Origin: an uncultured Acetatifactor sp.
Lineage (GTDB): Bacteria > Bacillota > Clostridia > Lachnospirales > Lachnospiraceae
Length of the DNA stretch: 27,426 nt
NCBI GenBank assembly: GCA_910584865.1
Contig: CAJUCE010000046.1
Coordinates: 1 to 27,426 of the forward strand
Direction of reading: 5' to 3'
Shown: piece after piece, positions 21,233 through 27,426 of the stretch
How positions within the stretch are numbered: the first letter of the stretch is position 1
How the letters are laid out: each line of letters starts with the position of its first letter
Translations under genes and position numbers: made by a program
Notes under the pieces: generated by a model
Seen by the model: the letters and a program-made list of their open reading frames with translations, nothing else
Told to the model about the DNA's origin: nothing
The model's database searches: none

Positions 21233-22222
21233 TCATCCAAACCGCTTCTCCAGCGCAGAAGCAATATCCTCCTTCATCGCCAGCACGGCCGCCCTGGATG
21301 CATCTGCATAACCCGCTTCCCCATAATGCGCATACTGCTCCTGCTGATAAGCGGCGATGATTCCTCTGGAGGAATTGATGATCGCCCCCAAACCGTCCTC
21401 ATTGAAGAAGTGTACCAGATCCGCCCCCTTCCCGCCCTGAGCTCCGTACCCCGGCACCAGAATAAAGGTCTTGGGCATAATCCTGCGCAGAAGCTTCCCC
21501 TGCTCCGGATAAGTGGCTCCCACAACTGCACCTACATAGCTGTAATCACCCTCCTTGGGCATGCACTCTGCGCCCCATCTGGCTACAAACTCACCCACGA
21601 CTTCATATAAAGGCCTGTCCCCTTCTGTCCTGACACTTTTCACTCCATCCCCGTCTCCCGGTTCGCTTCCCTGAATCAGGCGGTCCTGCAGTTCCCCGCT
21701 GCTGGGATTGGATGTCTTCACCAGTACGAAGATACCCTTTTTCTCCTCCGCGCACACCTTCAGGAAAGGCTTCACTCCATCCGATCCCAGATAGGGATTC
21801 ACCGTCACAAAATCCTCATCAAAACCACGGCAAATGCTGCCACCTACCTGCAACTTTCCCAGATGGCCCGCCGCATAAGCCTCAGAAGTAGACCCGATGT
21901 CGCCGCGCTTCACGTCGCCGATGACCACCAGCCCCTTCTCCTTACAGTAATTCACCGTCTTCTGAAAAGCCACAAGACCCGGAATCCCGAACTGTTCGTA
22001 CATGGCAATCTGCGGCTTTACCGCCGGTACCAGATCACAGACGGCGTCAACAATTCCCTTATTGTATTGCCATATGGCTTCCGCCGCCCCCTCCAGAGTC
22101 TCCCCGTACTCCGCATAAGCCGCCTTGCATATCTGTCCCGGCACATATTTCAGCATCGGGTCCAGACCTACTACAATGGGCGCATTTGTCTGCCGGATTT
22201 TTGCTGTCAGCTTATTAATCAT
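21233..22222 (-). CDS. pyrF: Orotidine 5'-phosphate decarboxylase
   Basis: Catalyses OMP to UMP, the last step of de novo pyrimidine synthesis. At 329 aa it belongs to the longer (group 2-like) branch rather than the 240-aa type. The catalytic D-K-D set is in GDVKRGDIGST (D103, K105, D108), and VVGLDPMLKYVP near the start binds substrate. A polar insert at about 175-205 is unusual. The start is preceded by AGAGGAG about 11 nt away. It has its own promoter and terminator; no other pyr genes are in the window. Confidence 0.95.
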   Translation of the reverse strand: MINKLTAKIRQTNAPIVVGLDPMLKYVPGQICKAAYAEYGETLEGAAEAIWQYNKGIVDAVCDLVPAVKPQIAMYEQFGIPGLVAFQKTVNYCKEKGLVVIGDVKRGDIGSTSEAYAAGHLGKLQVGGSICRGFDEDFVTVNPYLGSDGVKPFLKVCAEEKKGIFVLVKTSNPSSGELQDRLIQGSEPGDGDGVKSVRTEGDRPLYEVVGEFVARWGAECMPKEGDYSYVGAVVGATYPEQGKLLRRIMPKTFILVPGYGAQGGKGADLVHFFNEDGLGAIINSSRGIIAAYQQEQYAHYGEAGYADASRAAVLAMKEDIASALEKRFG

Positions 22223-22260
22223 ACTATGCCACTCTCCTCTTCGTGTTTTAAATTATGCCC

Positions 22261-22289
22261 ATCTTACCATCCTCAGTCAGAAAAGTCAA
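22261..22289 (-). promoter_or_regulatory. pyrF promoter (TTGACT-17-TAAGAT)
   Basis: The minus strand has -35 TTGACT at 22284-22289, a 17-nt spacer and -10 TAAGAT at 22261-22266, about 40 bp from the pyrF start codon. No attenuator or PyrR-type structure fits in the short leader. Confidence 0.65.
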
Positions 22290-22305
22290 TGTATAGAGAC
22301 GACTA

Positions 22306-22494
22306 CTAAACCAAAGTACAGTCCCAAACGCCGATTCCCGCATCCTGGAACACATCCTCAAGCCTCTTATGCACTGCATCTGCCGTCACACCTTTCTTCA
22401 TCACAGCCACTAATATAAGGTTTTCAATTTCTGTTTTTAAGGCACAAACACTTGCCCCAATCAATGCTTCCGGTATATGCCTTCGGTCTGTCAC
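22306..22494 (-). CDS. Small hypothetical protein
   Basis: 62 codons from a GTG at 22494, family not recognised. The sequence alternates hydrophobic and charged residues (ALIGASVCALKTEIENLIL and VTADAVHKRLEDVFQDAG), which suggests a small folded alpha/beta protein or the end of a larger one. AAAGGG lies upstream but further than ideal. It may be a remnant at the boundary between the housekeeping genes and the glycan locus. Confidence 0.4.
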   Translation of the reverse strand: MTDRRHIPEALIGASVCALKTEIENLILVAVMKKGVTADAVHKRLEDVFQDAGIGVWDCTLV

Positions 22495-22520
22495 TGAACA
22501 TTTGTACTTATCCCTTTCTT

Positions 22521-24184
22521 TTATTCATTCGTAATCTTTAAAATAATTACACCATCGATTATCTGCACGGAACCATCCTGTGGATAACATGGCATCTCCC
22601 GAACAAATTCTTTTTCGCCCAATTTGACACAATCTTCTTGTGAGACACGCTCATGTGAAAATCCCAAATAGAGATTCAACCAATTATCCCGTGAATACGC
22701 ATTTATTAAACCTTCGGAAGTTGGATTCCCCCCATAGGAAAAAGCAGTTATATCCTTATATCTGAACTGCAAACTTTTAGCATCCGCAAAATTATCCCCT
22801 ATAACTGCCAGCGGCAGACCCGCTTGATATCCTTCAACTGCCTTAATCCTTTCAACCAAACCCGCAAAGTAATTTTCCGTCTGCCGATTGGCATAATATA
22901 ATGCCACATAATTTCCATTAGCCTGCCAAACATAGTTCAATGCCGTGATTAAGAATATGGCCACCGTTAAAGCAGCTGTACATTTTATTGTAAGCTTCCC
23001 CAATATATGCTGATTCATCTCATTCCCTGCACGCTGTCTGACCAACTCCAAAAGAACAACAGGCTGTGCAAAAACCATCACCACACCATACACCATAAGA
23101 GAATAAATATAACTGTGAAAACACATGAAAATAATGCCGTTCACTCCCACCGGAAATAAAATGAAAAAGACTGCATTCCAAATCTTTACATTAACGGAAA
23201 CTCTTATACGCCCTTCCAAATAACCGAAGAGCACCAATGAGACTACCTGCGAAAATAGAAAAGCTTTCCTTGTAATCTTTGTCAGATTTACACTATATTG
23301 CGCCCGGAAAGAAAGGGTGAAAAATTTTTCATAAATTCTTTTCAGCATCTCCGGTATTTCATATAATTTTATTCCCATCTGATCCACACCTTGATAATTG
23401 CTAAGCGTTTCATTAAAATATACCAGAAATATTTGCAGAAGACCGTAGTACAACAAAAATCCAAGGCAAAGAGATATAAAATATCTGATTCCCATCTTAA
23501 AACAAAGAATACCTGAAAGATCCGATGCGGAAAATCCTTTCCGTATTAAAACCAATAAATAAAGCGATATTGCCAGCGGAATATACGCCTGGTAGATTCC
23601 CAGTGACAGGGCAAAGCATATTGACGCTATAATAATACCCCCCGGATTTTGCTGCAACCAAAATAAACACCCAGTACTGTTAAAAAAACTGCAAAGGCAT
23701 AATAATGTACCGTATACATAAAAAGCATGGAAGATGCAAGTGTTGGAAAGGAAATAAAAAGCATTCCTGTTATGCAGGAAAAAACTCTTGAATGAATATC
23801 CAGTACGGCCACAATAATACATGCAGATATTGTGATAAACAAAACCGCTATCATTCCATTGAACAGCGGCAAGGTATAGTTGCCCCAATACTTGCCAATA
23901 AATTTCCCCAAAACTGTTAAAAACCATCTGCCAGAGGCAATACCTGTTCCATACCCTCCCGGAGTCATTACTATACTGTCATAATTATGAAGAACATTTG
24001 TGATTACAAATCCGTAGGCCCATACACCTGTAAAAAAGGTTACACAAAAAACGAGCCGAAACCGTGCAACAATATCCGCCCTCCACTGTTTCATTCCGCC
24101 ATTCCATATTTCGTACCTTATATATATACCTGGTAACATATCCGATATTTTACATCCCCTTTTCAAACCTTCTTCCTCCATCAT
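22521..24184 (-). pseudogene. GtrII-type glucosyltransferase, frameshifted in a G6 tract
   Basis: Membrane glucosyltransferase of the Glucos_trans_II type, split into two frames. Frame A (24184 to 23627) carries the N-terminal part, with DSIVMTPGGYGTGIASGRWF and several TM segments, and stops just after CSKIRGVLL. Frame B carries the rest from about 23650 to 22521 (GGIIIASICFALSLGIYQAY to the C-terminus). The break is at C6 on the plus strand (23638-23643; G6 in the mRNA). Seven Gs would read SKIRGGIIIAS and restore one protein of roughly 550 aa. The start is uncertain. The gene may be an off-phase state, a true pseudogene or a base-calling error. Such enzymes decorate surface polysaccharides with glucose. 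Confidence 0.75.
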
Positions 24185-24253
24185 ATTCTGGATTACTCTA
24201 TACTATATTCCGGTCTTCACAGTTATTCTGCGCTGATATAATAAACCGAGACT

Positions 24254-24760
24254 TCATACGTCCCCAGATTTCCGTCGCCGATTATTTTTCACAGGAAAAC
24301 CCCTGTTCTTTACTATGTATATATCTTCCATTTTCTGCCGGCTTCCTACGATTAACCAGTAACATACAGATTTCTCCAATTCCGGAAACTCTGTTATATT
24401 AATCACCTGCCGTTTAACATCCGGATAATAATGATGTGCCGTTGCCCCTGCCAGAATCGCGTTCTTTATTGACACTCTGGTCCGGAGCATTTTTTCTGCA
24501 AATGGTTCCGCAACCCCTAAAACCATCGAAAGGAACATATATTTCAGGGCAAACTCATTATAGTAATTCAATTTATAAAACAATTGATCTTTGCTGCCAA
24601 ATCCATAGCACAATATGACTATCATTACAAAGTTCAACGCCAGCACAGCAAAAATATATTTAAGCAATTTATCTGTAAAACAATCGTTCTTTTTTAATAT
24701 TTTATCCCGCAAATATGTCATCAATAATGGCGGAATGAATAAGCTTATAATTCCAATCAT
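24254..24760 (-). CDS. Small membrane protein of the glycan locus
   Basis: 168 aa from the ATG at 24760 (AGGGG 5 nt upstream; an earlier ATG at 24781 lacks a site). Family not recognised. Three or so hydrophobic segments (about 2-18, 34-54, 68-88) precede a polar C-terminal half with AHHYYPDVKRQVINITEFPELEKSV-like sequence and a basic tail. A likely role in polysaccharide assembly or export is inferred from its position between a GtrII-type enzyme and a GT4 enzyme. Confidence 0.65.
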   Translation of the reverse strand: MIGIISLFIPPLLMTYLRDKILKKNDCFTDKLLKYIFAVLALNFVMIVILCYGFGSKDQLFYKLNYYNEFALKYMFLSMVLGVAEPFAEKMLRTRVSIKNAILAGATAHHYYPDVKRQVINITEFPELEKSVCYWLIVGSRQKMEDIYIVKNRGFPVKNNRRRKSGDV

Positions 24761-24831
24761 ATTTACCCCTCTCATATACAAACCAACAATAATCCCGAAA
24801 TATTATTTTGTCTCCACTTTTTCAGGGATGA

Positions 24832-25986
24832 TTAAATATCCTGTAACCATTTCACCAGTGCCTTCATTTTATCATCAAATTCAAATGGCATTTTGCTTTT
24901 CCCCGGCTTCCAATGTTCATCTATCGGTTTTATTTTGGATGTCATTTGAGAAAAATCAATATAAGGCTTCGATATATCAATTATCTCTCCGTTCTGATCA
25001 TTTATCAAACAAGAGGCTCCCGCCTTCTCAGAAACCATCGCATACTCACCTGCCAATAGGGCTTCATTCACTACCGCGCCAAAACGCTCATATAGGCTGG
25101 GCAACACTAATACTTGTCCAACAAAATACCATGCCTTTAGTTCCATTCCTTCTTTTCTTCCAAGATAAATTACAAAATCTTCCGCTCCGGCCTCACTGAT
25201 CTGCTTCTGGATCCGATTAAATATATTTGAATCCTTTTCCGAAACTCCACCTATTAATAGCAGTACATTATCCGGATATGTCTTGTGACTACACAAAAAA
25301 GATTGAATAAGATATCGAATATTTTTCTCAGGTGCAAATCTTCCAACAAACAAAAATACTCTTTTTCCAACCAAATTATGCTCTTTAATATTATTCAAAG
25401 CACATTTTCTTATTTCAGCTTCCCTTTCACGGAATTCACGTTCCTCCTGTATAATCGGAAATGTAGTTGTTTTTAACTGAAAATTGGTATGATACCATGC
25501 CTCTGCTTTTTCATTACATAAAATAATACCATCCAAGTACTTTACTGCTATATTCCTCAATATTTTTCTAATGCCCTTATATGTTTTTGCTATTTCTAAA
25601 CTGTCATCACAAATAGTGATAATTTTATACTTCCTCCTATAAAAAAAACGCGTCAGTATTGCACTCCATAAATCTTCCCCAAATTCTCCTACAATCACAA
25701 TATCTGGATTATAATCAAGAATTCTTTTTCTATGACCCAAATAAATTGTTCTTTTTCCTATTTTTATACTTCTCTTAAAATAATCCGGAACAAATTCAAA
25801 TTTATTCTTTATTTCTTCATAATCAAAAGTCTGACTTTTCAAATTCTGATAATACAGACAAATTATTGTCTCCAACCGCTTATACAGTTCATTAAAGAAA
25901 CGAATTCTATATGGAGCAATTGAAGGATGAAATATTAAGATTTTTTTCCTTTTCAGATTAATGTTCAAAACCGTTTCCCCTTTCAT
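24832..25986 (-). CDS. Glycosyltransferase family 4
   Basis: Retaining glycosyltransferase with GT-B fold, 384 aa. The N-terminal Rossmann half starts KKILIFHPSIAPYRIRFF. The C-terminal half has VFLFVGRFAPEKNIRYLIQ, LPSLYERFGAVVNEALLAG and a nucleotide-sugar-binding Glu cluster, typical of GT4. It is soluble and probably membrane-associated, adding a sugar to a lipid-linked glycan. The ATG at 25986 lacks a ribosome site; a TTG seven codons-or-so downstream (MNINLKRKK reading) has AAAGGGG 8 nt upstream and may be the real start. Base composition is much more AT-rich than in the first 22 kb. Confidence 0.88.
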   Translation of the reverse strand: MKGETVLNINLKRKKILIFHPSIAPYRIRFFNELYKRLETIICLYYQNLKSQTFDYEEIKNKFEFVPDYFKRSIKIGKRTIYLGHRKRILDYNPDIVIVGEFGEDLWSAILTRFFYRRKYKIITICDDSLEIAKTYKGIRKILRNIAVKYLDGIILCNEKAEAWYHTNFQLKTTTFPIIQEEREFREREAEIRKCALNNIKEHNLVGKRVFLFVGRFAPEKNIRYLIQSFLCSHKTYPDNVLLLIGGVSEKDSNIFNRIQKQISEAGAEDFVIYLGRKEGMELKAWYFVGQVLVLPSLYERFGAVVNEALLAGEYAMVSEKAGASCLINDQNGEIIDISKPYIDFSQMTSKIKPIDEHWKPGKSKMPFEFDDKMKALVKWLQDI

Positions 25987-26008
25987 GTCTTAATCAAAAA
26001 TCAGCTGC

Positions 26009-27004
26009 TTATTTTTCTCCTAAAAGAAGTTTTCTGCTCCATTTACTTCTTTTCAAAACGAATATTATTTCCTGACAAACTGCAAGCCATATTCCTGAAA
26101 TACAGCACGCCGTCAACAAACTGGGCAATTTTCCTATCAAGATATTATATATTTCCATCCTCCAGAATACAGAAAACAAAATACACCAGTGAATTGCATA
26201 TATTGGCAACGTATTTTTTCCCAAAGCAGTAATCCTATCAATTATCCTTGTATGCTGCATCTCATTTCCTTTATAACACATTACCAAAACTAAGAAACAT
26301 AAAATAGTGCATGCTTCTTTATTAGGCAAATACTCATTTTTAACACCAAATGCAACCAGTAAGATTACAAATACCCCCCCTAAAAAAACAAGGGGACGAC
26401 TCATTTTTGTGACAAGATAAAATTCTATTGTATCTTTAGTCAGCGATAAATAATATCCTCCTACAAACCATAAAGTATACCATAAGCTGACACTTTGATT
26501 CATAAGAGAAAGTTTTGTCAGCAAATAGGTAACCGGCAATGAAAGTAAAATGATCATTTTTGCTTGTACTTTTTTCTGCTTGTTGTATACAAAGTTACAT
26601 AATCCAACTATTAAATACAGTACAAAAAGTTCTCTTAAAAACCAAAAGTCAGAAACCATTATTTCGCGGAAAAATCCTGTTATGCAAAACGCTTTATATT
26701 CTGGCACCAAAATACAGCATATTATGTAATGAAATGTTTCCCAAACTAAATATGGAATCAATAATCTTTTTATCTTTTTTATCAAGAATCTCTTTATATT
26801 TGGAGATGGATACACATAATCAATTGTAAATCCACTCACCAAAAACATTAACGGCATCTGAAAGCTCTGAATAATACTCATCGTAAGTGTTCTTGTGCCT
26901 TCAGGAACGCTAACCATCATAGCATGTCCAAAAACTACAATAATAATTGCTGTTCCCCGCAGCAAATCAAGCGCTGTATCACGTTTATCAGCCATACTAT
27001 CCAT
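26009..27004 (-). CDS. Acyltransferase family 3 membrane protein
   Basis: O-acyltransferase with about ten membrane segments, 331 aa from the ATG at 27004. The family signature DLLRGTAIIIVVFGHAM has the catalytic-type His, and FQMPLMFLVSGF follows. Members acetylate or otherwise acylate surface sugars. Possible starts at 27004 or 26995 overlap or abut the end of the preceding gene (stop at 26997), so translation is probably coupled. The next gene upstream encodes part of a similar protein. Confidence 0.87.
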   Translation of the reverse strand: MDSMADKRDTALDLLRGTAIIIVVFGHAMMVSVPEGTRTLTMSIIQSFQMPLMFLVSGFTIDYVYPSPNIKRFLIKKIKRLLIPYLVWETFHYIICCILVPEYKAFCITGFFREIMVSDFWFLRELFVLYLIVGLCNFVYNKQKKVQAKMIILLSLPVTYLLTKLSLMNQSVSLWYTLWFVGGYYLSLTKDTIEFYLVTKMSRPLVFLGGVFVILLVAFGVKNEYLPNKEACTILCFLVLVMCYKGNEMQHTRIIDRITALGKNTLPIYAIHWCILFSVFWRMEIYNILIGKLPSLLTACCISGIWLAVCQEIIFVLKRSKWSRKLLLGEK

Positions 27005-27426
27005 TTTTATTGCGAATCCTTTCAATTATCCTTGCATAATTTATTTTACTTACAGCTTGCCACAGCTTATCCTCTAATTGACCAAAAATACGTCTCCTGA
27101 CTATCTCTATTATTGTACATAATACCATCAGCACCAAAGCCACCCAAATAATGATTACAATAAATTTCTCACCTAAGACAAACTTATTCAAACGTACTTT
27201 ATCTACCAGAATATTTCTTATCACTCCTTCTAATAAATATATGGCGATCACATTTTGAGCCAAACTGTTTAATATTTTACATTCAAAAGCTCTCATATTC
27301 AAAAAGATCATAAATACTGCCACACTGGATGTAATAATAAATATTGAATAATCTCTGGCGAAAGGTACATAAATGAATATTCCGGCTTCCATGTCCCTGC
27401 TGTCCGGTGATAGGAAACCACAAATC
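26997..27426 (-). CDS. C-terminal part of a second acyltransferase-like membrane protein (cut by the window edge)
   Basis: The minus-strand frame is open to the last base and ends at 26997. The visible 140 or so residues have three hydrophobic stretches with FIFLNMRAFECKILNSLAQ-like and VIAIYLLEG sequence, which matches the last transmembrane part of acyltransferase-3 proteins (NVxAIYLLE resembles the usual SLxIYLIH region). The 5' end lies outside the window. The downstream acyltransferase overlaps its stop codon. Confidence 0.7.
   Translation of the reverse strand, partial: ICGFLSPDSRDMEAGIFIYVPFARDYSIFIITSSVAVFMIFLNMRAFECKILNSLAQNVIAIYLLEGVIRNILVDKVRLNKFVLGEKFIVIIIWVALVLMVLCTIIEIVRRRIFGQLEDKLWQAVSKINYARIIERIRNKNG

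Noticed and set aside
23638..23643. Programmed -1 ribosomal frameshift at the G tract
   Set aside because: The bases do not fit the X XXY YYZ slippery heptamer in the zero frame and I see no convincing stimulatory structure; slippage at the DNA level is simpler.
22521..23927. Treating the glucosyltransferase second frame as a separate gene starting at 23927
   Set aside because: Its first 90 or so residues are out-of-frame translation of the upstream half; the true reading joins at the G tract.

Overview
The window looks like a piece of a Lachnospiraceae-type (Clostridia) chromosome. Inference rests on gene families (group-2-like PyrF, HflX, YlmH, CmpB-like membrane protein, YtrA-type GntR with ABC exporter), on strong AGGAGG ribosome sites, on TTGACA/TATACT promoters and on tRNAs lacking encoded CCA. 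Nearly every gene lies on the minus strand, as does what appears to be an rRNA operon that leaves the window at the left edge.

Layout in genomic order (transcription runs right to left). 1-231: tandem promoters and leader of a probable rRNA operon. 287-4799: a two-component system (response regulator, histidine kinase) followed in the same direction by hflX and a lipoprotein; two TTTTCA direct repeats 11 bp apart precede the regulator. 4804-5667: a small membrane protein, a terminator, tRNA-Met and tRNA-Val with a consensus promoter. 5677-7620: a bacterial Ro60 orthologue (Rsr, TROVE + vWA) and, just upstream of it, a structured RNA of about 140 nt containing a circularly permuted tRNA-like module (T-arm, acceptor stem capped by a tetraloop, D-arm); this is the architecture of YrlA-type bacterial Y RNAs and is the most interesting feature here. 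7659-8452: an aromatic-acid-exporter-like membrane protein with a perfect inverted repeat abutting its promoter. 8525-12184: GntR regulator, ABC ATPase and large ABC permease. 12249-13455: a graveyard of gene fragments and a possible IS200/IS605-type end. 13532-16674: a second two-component system, with a structured 0.2-kb spacer between regulator and kinase. 16679-21033: two CobW/G3E-type GTPases (one with a 143-residue His/Cys-rich metal-binding insert, one joined to a DUF1980-like domain), ylmH and a CmpB-like membrane protein. 21149-22289: pyrF with promoter and terminator. 22306-27426: an AT-rich surface-polysaccharide region with a frameshifted GtrII-type glucosyltransferase (break in a G6 tract), a small membrane protein, a GT4 glycosyltransferase and two acyltransferases, the last cut by the window edge.

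Functionally the window mixes translation and RNA-quality functions (rRNA leader, tRNAs, HflX, YlmH, Ro60/Y RNA), signalling (two two-component systems), metal homeostasis (CobW pair) and a variable envelope-glycan locus. Family assignments come from recognition of motifs by eye; no database search was run.
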